A stretch of 64,000 nt of DNA from positions 254,275 to 318,274 of the forward strand of contig NZ_LMEA01000010.1 of assembly GCF_001425235.1 (NCBI RefSeq), written 5' to 3'. A program made the translations under genes and the position numbers. The stretch is from Devosia sp. Root413D1. GTDB lineage: Bacteria; Pseudomonadota; Alphaproteobacteria; Rhizobiales; Devosiaceae. The notes beneath the pieces are model-generated. The model searched no databases and was not told the DNA's origin. It saw nothing but the letters and a program-made list of their open reading frames with translations. How positions within the stretch are numbered: the stretch's first letter is position 1; every line of letters begins with the position of its first letter. Below are positions 1 through 6,551 of the stretch, piece by piece.

Positions 1-141
1 AGCCGAGACTTCAAGGCGCTTGGCGAGGCGCTGGATCAGGTTGCCCGCAGCGGCCAGGTGGTGGTGCTCGGGTCGGAGAAGGCGATCAAGGCGGCCAACG
101 ACGAGCGCGGGAATTTCCTCAAGGTGACGAAGGTTCTGTAG
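1..141 (+). CDS. 3' end of an unrecognised gene (partial)
   Basis: Only the last 46 codons lie in the window, in frame 1, closed by TAG at 139-141. The tail is hydrophilic with a short beta-like stretch (QVVVLGS) and ends in KVTKVL. I recognise no family from so short a piece. Codon use matches the neighbouring genes, which supports a real gene end rather than a chance reading frame. Confidence 0.55.
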   Translation, partial: SRDFKALGEALDQVARSGQVVVLGSEKAIKAANDERGNFLKVTKVL

Positions 142-173
142 TTCGTTTGGGAGGAAGATTCGCTCCCACCCTC

Positions 174-257
174 GATGTCATCCCAGCGAAAGCTGGGACC
201 CAACTCGCAGCCCGCGCCAGCGGAAGAATGGGTCCCAGCTTTCGCTGGGATGACATC
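174..257. repeat. Long inverted repeat, GTCATCCCAGC family, copy 1
   Basis: Two perfect 29-bp arms (174-202 and 229-257) flank a 26-bp centre. The arms contain the core GTCATCCCAGCGAAAGCTGG. The same arms recur at 3938-4015, and a variant occurs at 52358-52440. The repeat lies downstream of the partial gene and beside the 3' end of the leftward cNMP gene, so it may act as a bidirectional transcript end. Confidence 0.9.
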
Positions 258-292
258 TGTGGGTTGGTGACATCGCGGCCTCTACGAGGCCT

Positions 293-802
293 TCAGTCCT
301 TGTACGCCCCGCCGGTGTCGTCAGTGCCGAACATGTCGGTGCGGGCGATAGTCCTGTAGGTGTTGTCGTCGGCCTGCAGGTGCAGGGCGGAGAGGATCTT
401 GCCGAGCATGTTCTGCTCGGCCTTGCCGCTATGCTGCCGGCTCAGCTCCACAAGGTAGGCGGAGGTGGCATCGAGCCGGCTCGCCATCAGCCAGGCGAGG
501 CGGAAGGTCATCGCCTGGTCCTGCTCGAGGTACTTGCGGGCATCCATGATGACGCGGACGGTGGCGTTGCCGTCGGCCCGCACCGTCGCGCTGTTGGGCG
601 TACCGAGCACCACCGACATCTCACCGACCACCGAGTTCGGCGACGAGATGCTGGCGATGGTAACGCCGTCGCGTTCGACCAGCAGTTGTCCGCTTTCGAG
701 CACAAATAGATCACCGCCCTCACGGCCCTGCGCGATCAGTATTTCGCCCGGCGCCAATGCGCGCGTCGGCTGGGCTGCGGCCAGTTCGAGCAGGCTCTCC
801 AT
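293..802 (-). CDS. Cyclic-nucleotide-binding-domain protein
   Basis: 169 residues. Residues about 15-110 look like the beta-roll cNMP-binding domain of the CRP/PKA family: a glycine-rich start (LAPGEILIAQG), a middle FVLESGQLLVERDG, and a phosphate-binding-cassette-like stretch GEMSVVLGTPNSATV. There is no helix-turn-helix, so it is not a CRP-type transcription factor; the last 60 residues are helical and then polar. The cassette usually has an Arg before Ser-Ala (RSA), and here it is Asn (NSA), so canonical cAMP or cGMP binding is doubtful. It is transcribed away from the ligase-associated exonuclease gene. A role as a small sensor or regulatory module is inference. Confidence 0.8.
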   Translation of the reverse strand: MESLLELAAAQPTRALAPGEILIAQGREGGDLFVLESGQLLVERDGVTIASISSPNSVVGEMSVVLGTPNSATVRADGNATVRVIMDARKYLEQDQAMTFRLAWLMASRLDATSAYLVELSRQHSGKAEQNMLGKILSALHLQADDNTYRTIARTDMFGTDDTGGAYKD

Positions 803-914
803 TATCGGCTCCGTTGATTGTCAGCGCAGCCTATTCGGTGAAATGCAACCGGGATAGGGTTCCGCCGTTGATTTTCCTGCGTCGTTCCGGATTGGAGGAA
901 GTACTTTAGTCCAG

Positions 915-1940
915 ATGGCTTCCCCGTTCCTCGATCGCGACCTCTACGTCCGCCCCATCGACGCCTATATCGATCCCCCGGTGCCCCGGGCCCGGGCGAT
1001 CATCACCCATGGCCATGCCGATCACGCCCGCTCGGGTCACGGTGCAGTGCTGGCGACGCCCGATACCATCGCCATCATGAAAGCTCGCTATGGCGAAGAC
1101 TCGGCCCAACAGTTCCAGCCACTCGAGTTCGATACGCCGTTGCAGGTCGACGACGTCACCATCACGCTGAAGCCGGCCGGCCACATCCTCGGCTCGGCGC
1201 AGGTGCTGATGCAGCACCAGGGCCAGCGCATCGTCGTCACCGGCGACTATAAGCGGCTGCCCGATCGGACGGCGCAGCCGTTCGAGCTGGTCGAATGCGA
1301 CCTGCTGGTCACCGAGGCGACGTTCGGCCTGCCGGTGTTCCAGCACCCCGATCCGCTCGACGAGATCGGCCGGCTGCTGCGCTCGGCTGCCGCCTTTCCG
1401 GATCGCGCTCATGTCATCGGCTGCTACGCGCTGGGCAAGGCACAGCGCGTGATCTCGCTGCTGCGCGACGCCGGCTACGACGCGCCGATCTACCTGCACG
1501 GGGCGATGATCCGGCTCTGCGAACTCTACATCGCCCGCGGTATCCTGCTCGGCGAACTGAAGCCAACGCTCGGCACCAGCAAGGCCGAGCTCGCCGGGCA
1601 GATCGTCATCGCGCCGCCCTCCGCCATCAAGGATCGCTGGAGCCGGCGATTGCCCGATCCGGTGCTGGCCGTCGCCTCGGGCTGGATGAGCGTCAAGCAA
1701 CGGGCCCGGCAATCCGGCGTCGAGCTGCCGCTGGTGATCTCCGACCATGCCGACTGGAACGAGCTGCGCCAGACCATTGCCGAAACCAAAGCCGGCAAGG
1801 TCTGGGTGACGCATGGGCGCGAGGATGCGCTGGTCTATCATTGCCGGCAGCAGGGGCTCGAGGCCGAGCCGCTCAACATCCAGGCGTTCGAGGAGGGCGA
1901 AGAGGGCGAACCGGACGCGCGGGGAGAGCTCGAAGAGTGA
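915..1940 (+). CDS. Ligase-associated DNA exonuclease (metallo-beta-lactamase/beta-CASP fold)
   Basis: 341 residues. The metal-binding motif HGHADH is at residues 32-37, followed by later metallo-beta-lactamase signatures PAGHILGSAQ and VTGDYK and a C-terminal DHADW. These match the mRNA 3'-processing-exonuclease-like proteins found beside ATP-dependent DNA ligases (ligase-associated exonuclease family, from family knowledge). The likely role is trimming of DNA ends during repair in the cytoplasm. Its stop overlaps the GTG start of the ligase gene by 4 bases (GTGA), so the two are almost certainly co-translated. The usual third partner, a ligase-associated Lhr-like helicase, is not adjacent here. 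Confidence 0.92.
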   Translation: MASPFLDRDLYVRPIDAYIDPPVPRARAIITHGHADHARSGHGAVLATPDTIAIMKARYGEDSAQQFQPLEFDTPLQVDDVTITLKPAGHILGSAQVLMQHQGQRIVVTGDYKRLPDRTAQPFELVECDLLVTEATFGLPVFQHPDPLDEIGRLLRSAAAFPDRAHVIGCYALGKAQRVISLLRDAGYDAPIYLHGAMIRLCELYIARGILLGELKPTLGTSKAELAGQIVIAPPSAIKDRWSRRLPDPVLAVASGWMSVKQRARQSGVELPLVISDHADWNELRQTIAETKAGKVWVTHGREDALVYHCRQQGLEAEPLNIQAFEEGEEGEPDARGELEE

Positions 1941-3517
1941 GGCGCTTTGCTCAACTGATGGAGCTTCTGGCGCTCACCCCGTCGCGCAACCGCAAGCTCG
2001 AGGCGCTGACCCAGTATTTTGCCGAGACGCCGGACCCAGACCGCGGTTTCGCGCTCGCCATCCTCACCGGCGCGCTGAGCTTCAAGAACGTCAAACCGGC
2101 GATCCTGCGCGATGTCGTCCTCGCCGAGGTCGACCCGCATCTGTTCGCGCTCAGCTACGACTATGTCGGCGATCTCGGCGAAACCATCGCGCTGATCTGG
2201 CCGCATCATGGTGGGACCGAGCCGCTGCCCTCGCTCTCGGACCTGGTCGAACTGTTCAACATGACCAGCAAGTCCGAACTGCCGCGGCTGATCGGTTCGC
2301 TGCTCACCCGCGCTTCCATCAACGAGCGCTGGGCGCTGGTGAAGTTCGCCACCGGCGCGCTGCGCATCGGCGTCAATGCACGGTTGGCCAAGACCGCATT
2401 GGCCGAAATGAGCGGCAAGGACCTGCAGGAGATCGAGGAGGTGTGGAACGGCCTCACCGTGCCCTACACCGACCTGTTCGACTGGCTCAGCGGCAAGGCC
2501 GAGCGGCCGGATATTGATCATACCGCGCGCTTCCACCCGCTGATGCTCAGTAACCCGATCGACGAGGGCAAGGACCTCGAAAAGCTCGACCCGGCCGACT
2601 TCGTCGCCGAGTGGAAATGGGACGGGATCCGGGTGCAGCTGATTGCGTCGAAGGGCAGGGTCTCGCTGTTCTCGCGTACCGGCGACGATATCGCCGCCGC
2701 CTTCCCCGACGTGACCGAGAGCGTCTTCGGCGACGCCGTGCTCGATGGCGAGCTGCTGGTCGGGGCGGGTTTCGAACCGTTGCCGTTCAACGACCTGCAG
2801 CAGCGGCTCAATCGCAAGGTGGCTACGGCCAAGCACCTCGCCGACTACCCGGGTTTCATCCGCGTCTACGACATGCTGTTCGACGGCAACGAGGATATTC
2901 GCGCCCTCGCGTGGAGCGAGCGGCGGCAACGTCTCGAAGCGTGGTTTCAAAACAACCCGCAGACCCGCCTCGATCTCTCGCCGGTGCTGAGTTACCGCGA
3001 CTGGGAAGATCTGGCCGAGATCCGACGTCGCGGCGCGGCGGAGCAGGGGCATGAAGGGGTGATGGTGAAGCTTCGCGCCGCACCCTACCTGCCTGGCCGC
3101 CCCAAGGGTTTTTGGTACAAGTGGAAGCGCGACCCGAACGTGGTCGACGCGATCCTGATGTACGCGCAGCGCGGCCACGGCAAGCGCTCGTCGTTCTACT
3201 CGGACTACACATTCGGGGTGTGGAAGGGCAACGAGATCGTGCCGATCGGCAAAGCCTATTTCGGCTTCACCGACGAGGAGCTGAAGCAGCTCGACAAATG
3301 GGTGCGTAACAACACCGTCGCCAGCTTCGGCCCGGTGCGCGAGGTGTCGAAGGAGCTGGTGTTCGAGGTGGCGTTCGACAGTGCCCAGCAATCGGGCCGG
3401 CACAAATCCGGCATCGCGCTTCGCTTCCCCCGTATCAACCGGATAAGGTGGGACAAGCCGGCCAGCGAGGCCGCAACGCTCGACGAAATGCAGATTTTCC
3501 TAGAGCCTTTCAATTGA
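1937..3517 (+). CDS. ATP-dependent DNA ligase (exonuclease-associated type)
   Basis: 526 residues from a GTG at 1937 that overlaps the exonuclease stop. This start gives the family-like N-terminus MRRFAQLMELL; an in-frame ATG at 1958 is a weaker alternative. The adenylation motif I is KWDGIR, with the nucleotide-accepting Lys at residue 227. Later motifs include FSRTGDD, LDGELL, EGVMVK and FWYKWKRD, so the adenylation and OB domains look complete. The enzyme would seal nicks with ATP, in addition to the usual NAD-dependent LigA, probably in repair. The last codons lie inside a palindrome (3501-3526) that may end the transcript. Confidence 0.93.
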   Translation: MRRFAQLMELLALTPSRNRKLEALTQYFAETPDPDRGFALAILTGALSFKNVKPAILRDVVLAEVDPHLFALSYDYVGDLGETIALIWPHHGGTEPLPSLSDLVELFNMTSKSELPRLIGSLLTRASINERWALVKFATGALRIGVNARLAKTALAEMSGKDLQEIEEVWNGLTVPYTDLFDWLSGKAERPDIDHTARFHPLMLSNPIDEGKDLEKLDPADFVAEWKWDGIRVQLIASKGRVSLFSRTGDDIAAAFPDVTESVFGDAVLDGELLVGAGFEPLPFNDLQQRLNRKVATAKHLADYPGFIRVYDMLFDGNEDIRALAWSERRQRLEAWFQNNPQTRLDLSPVLSYRDWEDLAEIRRRGAAEQGHEGVMVKLRAAPYLPGRPKGFWYKWKRDPNVVDAILMYAQRGHGKRSSFYSDYTFGVWKGNEIVPIGKAYFGFTDEELKQLDKWVRNNTVASFGPVREVSKELVFEVAFDSAQQSGRHKSGIALRFPRINRIRWDKPASEAATLDEMQIFLEPFN

Positions 3518-3584
3518 AGGGCTCTAGGTTATTGTTTTGACGCGCTTTCGAACCGGAAAAGTCTGCAACTTTTCCTGAAAGCGC
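3501..3584 (+). repeat. Two-hairpin module, copy 1
   Basis: The first hairpin, 3501-3526 (TAGAGCC...GGCTCTA), spans the ligase stop codon. After 15 nt comes the second hairpin, 3542-3584. Its outer arms are GCGCTTTC/GAAAGCGC, its inner arms GGAAAAGT/ACTTTTCC, and its loop is CTGCA. Related copies are at 6451-6530, 9046-9091, 25886-25925, 51739-51833, 54661-54756 and 56913-57077. Because it follows a stop and precedes a new gene, it may end or process the transcript. It resembles in style the mosaic palindromic elements known from rhizobia and Brucella. Confidence 0.85.
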
Positions 3585-3608
3585 TTTGCTCGCCAGCTGA
3601 GGCCGGAC

Positions 3609-3863
3609 ATGTCGCTCGCCGCCATCGAGAGAAAGATCATCGCGCTCGAAGGCGAAATGCTCGCCGCCGTTACCCGCGAGGATTTCGAGAAGGCGGCGCG
3701 GCTGCGCGACGAGATCGCGGCGCTCAAAGGCGGCGCGGTGCGCCAGCCGCCACCGGGCGAAATGGGTTTGGGCACGCAAGTCCCGGTGGTCGAGCCACCC
3801 CAAGGCTGGAAGCGGCCGAAAAAGCCGGACCTGATGACCAATGTGAAGCCGCGGAAGCGGTAG
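3609..3863 (+). CDS. Small UVR-motif (UvrB/UvrC motif) protein
   Basis: 84 residues. Residues about 10-40 form one helical hairpin of the UVR type (ALEGEMLAAVTREDFEKAARLRDEI), the motif by which UvrB and UvrC pair. The rest is proline- and lysine-rich and probably disordered. There is no nuclease or helicase domain, so it is a free-standing UVR module. Its place after the DNA ligase suggests, but does not prove, a repair link. The ATG follows the second hairpin of the upstream repeat by 24 bases. Confidence 0.75.
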   Translation: MSLAAIERKIIALEGEMLAAVTREDFEKAARLRDEIAALKGGAVRQPPPGEMGLGTQVPVVEPPQGWKRPKKPDLMTNVKPRKR

Positions 3864-3937
3864 ATTCTTCACCTCTCCCTTGGGGGCTTACGTGGGCGGT
3901 GGTCGAGCCGACGCGCTGCGATCACCCCACCTACGAT

Positions 3938-4015
3938 GTCATCCCAGCGAAAGCTGGGACCCATCTATCCGCTGGCACAAGTGGCGAGTTGGGTCCCAGC
4001 TTTCGCTGGGATGAC
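3938..4015. repeat. Long inverted repeat, GTCATCCCAGC family, copy 2
   Basis: Perfect 26-bp arms at 3938-3963 and 3990-4015 with the same sequence as the repeat at 174-257, but a different centre. It lies between the convergent UVR-motif gene and the merR gene, where a bidirectional terminator would fit. Confidence 0.9.
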
Positions 4016-4071
4016 AGCCGGTGGGTAGGCAAAAAACGAGGCCAGCTGCTGCGGCCGAGCCGTGAAATGGC

Positions 4072-4461
4072 TTAGGCCCCGACCCGCTCCCCCGCCAGCT
4101 TGCGGATCTCCCTGAGTTCGCCAATCGTCGTCTCAAGATCGGCCTTCTGCCGTTCGAGCAGATGCAGCCGCTCGTCCACCTTGGCGACCAGGAGCTTGGT
4201 CTGGGCGGTCTGCGATTGCGCGTCGTAAAGGCTCAGATAGTCCGAGATGTCGCGCAGCGAGAAGCCCAGTCGCTTGCCGCGCAGGATCAGGATCAGCCGG
4301 GCGCGGTCGCGGCGGCGGAACACGCGGGTGCCGCCGACCCGTTCGGGGTTGAGCAGACCCTTGGCCTCGTAGAAGCGGATGGCGCGGGTCGAGATGCCGA
4401 ACTCCTGGCTGAGGTCGGCGATGGCGAACAGATCGCGGTTTTCGGATTCAGGCCGGTTCAT
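4072..4461 (-). CDS. MerR-family regulator, probable LiuR-type repressor of fatty acid degradation
   Basis: 129 residues. The N-terminal MerR winged helix is clear (FAIADLSQEFGISTRAIRFYEAKGLL, about residues 12-37), followed by the wing (TRVFRRRDRARL) and a long C-terminal dimerisation helix. It has no cysteine, which excludes SoxR-, CueR- or MerR-type metal or redox sensing and fits regulators of acyl-CoA or branched-chain metabolism. It overlaps the end of the acyl-CoA ligase gene by 14 bases and is thus transcribed from the same promoter, which carries a TTGACG-N4-CGTCAA palindrome. Autoregulation and control of fadE are likely. The assignment to the LiuR group is inference from context. 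Confidence 0.85.
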   Translation of the reverse strand: MNRPESENRDLFAIADLSQEFGISTRAIRFYEAKGLLNPERVGGTRVFRRRDRARLILILRGKRLGFSLRDISDYLSLYDAQSQTAQTKLLVAKVDERLHLLERQKADLETTIGELREIRKLAGERVGA

Positions 4462-6163
4462 GCTTGTTCTTGCGCTGGGCGTATTCCTCGCGCAGCTCCT
4501 TCTTGCTCAGCTTGCCGATCAGCGTCTTGGGCAGCTGGTCCTTGAAGATGATTTCCTTGGGCATCTCGATCTTGTTGAGCGTTTCGGCAAGGAATTTCTT
4601 GAGTTCGGCTTCGCTGGCCTGCTGGTCCGGCTTCAGCTTGACGAAGGCGACCGGTGCTTCGCCGCGATACTCGTCGGGCACGCCGATGACGTTGACCTCG
4701 TCCACCGCCGGGTGGTGCAGCATCGCTTCTTCGATAGTGCGCGGATAGACGTTGAAGCCGGAGCAGATGATCAGGTCCTTGATACGGTCGACGAGGAAGA
4801 CGTAGCCATCGCTGTCGACATAGCCGACGTCGCCGGTGCGCAGCCACCCGTCCATGAAGGCATCTTTGGTTGCCTCGGGGTTGTTGTAATAGCCGAGCAT
4901 CACCTGCGGGCCCTTCACCTGCAGCTCGCCGCGCTCACCCAGCGGCACCGTCTCGCCGGTTTCGATGTTGACGAAACGGATGTCGGTGCCGGGCAGCGGC
5001 TGACCGATCGACAGGGGCTTGGACGGCACGCGGAGCGCCGCGCAGCACACCACCGGCGAGGCTTCGGTCAGCCCGTAACCTTCGGCGAGCAGGGAGTTCG
5101 ACACCTTGCTCCAGTTGTGGCGCACTTCGTCCGACAGCGGCGCGCCGCCCGAAACGGTCACCTCGACCGAGACCAGGTGCGGCTTGGCCTTGTCGCCGGC
5201 TTTGGAGAGCGCCTGCACCAGCGTCGGTACGGCCACCAGAATGTTGGCGCCGGTGCGGCTCATCAGGTCGAGAAAGGCCTTGAGCTCGAAGCGTGGCAGC
5301 ATCACCACCTGGCCACCCGCCGCCAGCGGCGTGTTGAGGCAGGCGGTCATCGAGAAGATGTGGAAGAACGGCAGCACCGCGACGGTGCGCGATGGCGCCC
5401 TGAACAAGCCCAGTGCCCAATGGTCGATCTGGCTGAGATTGGCCGCAATGTTGGCATGACTGAGCATGGCGCCCTTGGGCAGCCCGGTGGTGCCACCGGT
5501 ATATTGCTGCACCGCCACGTCCTTTGCCGCATCGATCGGCACCGGCGACGGGCTCAGCTTGCGGTCGATGAGCTTGTCGAAATGCACCACCTTGGCGGCG
5601 ATCCGGCTCTTGTCCGGCTTGCTCATGTCCCTGGCCTTGGCGAGGCTGTAGAGCAGCTTCTTCACGCCCGGCAGGGCATCGGGGAAATGGCAGACGATGA
5701 GTTTTTTGACGTGGCCGGCGTCGACCAGCTCCTCGGCCTTGTCGAACAAGAGCTTCAGGTCGAGCGTTACCATCAGTTCGGCGCCGGAATTGCCGACGAT
5801 GTGGCTCAGTTCCTTGACCGTATAGAGCGGGTTGCAGTTGACCACGATGCCGCCGATCCGCAGCACGGCGTAATAGGCGATGACGTAGAACGGCGTGTTG
5901 GGCAAGAGCAGCGCGACGCGGGTGCCCTTCTTGACCCCCAGTTCGCTCTGCAGCGCGCCGGCAAAAGCGTTGATCAGACGAGCGAGCTCGCCGAAGCGGG
6001 TTTTCTTGCCGAGGAAATCCAGCGCATCGGCATCCGGGGTGCGGGCGCAGGTGGCGAGAATCGTCTCGTGCACCGGGGTGGTGTCGATCGGCACATCCCA
6101 GGAAATGCCCGGGGGATAGTGCTCGGTCCACGGGCGCGTGGCGCCCGCCTTGGTGTTGGCCAT
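4448..6163 (-). CDS. fadD: Long-chain acyl-CoA synthetase (FadD-like)
   Basis: 571 residues from the ATG at 6163, chosen because GAGGAGGAAG lies just upstream; 17 further codons are open before it. AMP-forming ligase motifs are present in order: YTGGTTGLPKGA (nucleotide loop), EGYGLTEASP, DGWLRTGDVGY, DRIKDLI, and a C-terminal Lys in IGKLSKKELR. The enzyme would activate fatty acids with ATP and CoA for beta-oxidation, at or near the inner membrane. It forms an operon with the MerR gene and is divergent from fadE. The promoter at 6202-6230 has its -35 box inside a regulator palindrome. Confidence 0.93.
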   Translation of the reverse strand: MANTKAGATRPWTEHYPPGISWDVPIDTTPVHETILATCARTPDADALDFLGKKTRFGELARLINAFAGALQSELGVKKGTRVALLLPNTPFYVIAYYAVLRIGGIVVNCNPLYTVKELSHIVGNSGAELMVTLDLKLLFDKAEELVDAGHVKKLIVCHFPDALPGVKKLLYSLAKARDMSKPDKSRIAAKVVHFDKLIDRKLSPSPVPIDAAKDVAVQQYTGGTTGLPKGAMLSHANIAANLSQIDHWALGLFRAPSRTVAVLPFFHIFSMTACLNTPLAAGGQVVMLPRFELKAFLDLMSRTGANILVAVPTLVQALSKAGDKAKPHLVSVEVTVSGGAPLSDEVRHNWSKVSNSLLAEGYGLTEASPVVCCAALRVPSKPLSIGQPLPGTDIRFVNIETGETVPLGERGELQVKGPQVMLGYYNNPEATKDAFMDGWLRTGDVGYVDSDGYVFLVDRIKDLIICSGFNVYPRTIEEAMLHHPAVDEVNVIGVPDEYRGEAPVAFVKLKPDQQASEAELKKFLAETLNKIEMPKEIIFKDQLPKTLIGKLSKKELREEYAQRKNKHEPA

Positions 6164-6201
6164 CTTCTTCCTCCTCAGGCTTTTGGCGCCCGTTATTGGG
6201 A

Positions 6202-6230
6202 AATATCCCACCAATTGACGTTAGCGTCAA
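6202..6230 (-). promoter_or_regulatory. fadD promoter with overlapping 16-bp palindromic operator
   Basis: The palindrome TTGACG-TTAG-CGTCAA is at 6215-6230. On the minus strand its outer half is a -35 box (TTGACG, 6225-6230). A 17-bp spacer separates it from GATATT at 6202-6207. Binding there would block RNA polymerase, which suggests repression. The spacer is the normal 17 bp, not the 19 bp of classical MerR-activated promoters. Confidence 0.75.
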
Positions 6231-6316
6231 ACCAACGACGTAGCTCGACGAGCAATCCAGTTGAGGCGGGCAGGGAAACGTGATGGCTGTTGCGCCATAC
6301 ACCTAAGGTCCATTGG

Positions 6317-6345
6317 TTGACGTATACGTCACCCGTTGCTATTTT
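6317..6345 (+). promoter_or_regulatory. fadE promoter with overlapping palindromic operator
   Basis: TTGACG-TATA-CGTCAC at 6317-6332 repeats the fadD operator with one end mismatch. TTGACG at 6317-6322 serves as the -35 box, 17 bp before TATTTT at 6340-6345. The matching geometry on the opposite strand at fadD argues that one repressor controls both directions. Confidence 0.75.
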
Positions 6346-6450
6346 ATGGTGATGGCGCCTGCCCGGGCGGTACAATCGGCAACAAGAATCGGACCGGGTG
6401 CGTTGTTGAGCGGGGGCTCATCTCGCTTATCGACGATGCGCCACGACTTA

Positions 6451-6530
6451 GAGCACTTCCCGAAGTGCTCCAGGTGTTTGACTTTTCACGCTTTCGAACC
6501 GGAAAAGTCTGCAACTTTTCCTGAAAGCGC
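6451..6530 (+). repeat. Two-hairpin module, copy 2 (fadE leader)
   Basis: Hairpin one, 6451-6470, is GAGCACTTC-cc-GAAGTGCTC. After 17 nt comes hairpin two, 6488-6530, nearly identical to that at 3542-3584. It ends 21 bases before the fadE start codon, so the transcribed form would sit directly upstream of the ribosome binding site. Confidence 0.88.
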
Positions 6531-6551
6531 CTAGGTCGAGGAGAGACGTGC

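Larger units (their letters stand above)
6164..6551. promoter_or_regulatory. Divergent control region between fadD and fadE
   Basis: 388 bases without a gene. From left to right it holds the leftward fadD promoter and its palindrome, the rightward fadE promoter and its palindrome, and then a two-hairpin repeat that lies wholly in the fadE leader. The fadE leader would be about 200 nt long, the fadD leader about 35 nt. Confidence 0.75.

Noticed and set aside
147-359. Small open frame over the first palindromic repeat
   Set aside because: It is produced by the repeat sequence and runs into the antisense of the cNMP gene; no ribosome binding site.
1295-1936. Extended ligase frame starting about 640 bases earlier
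   Set aside because: This part lies inside the exonuclease gene in another frame, and the family N-terminus begins at the GTG at 1937.
4072-4461. MerR gene considered as the SoxR that binds the box at 51839-51869
   Set aside because: The protein has no cysteines, so it cannot hold the iron-sulfur cluster of SoxR.
4379-6283. Long open frame antisense to the acyl-CoA ligase
   Set aside because: It mirrors the codon pattern of the real gene, has low-complexity His/Asp/Arg composition and no known motif; typical GC-rich shadow frame.
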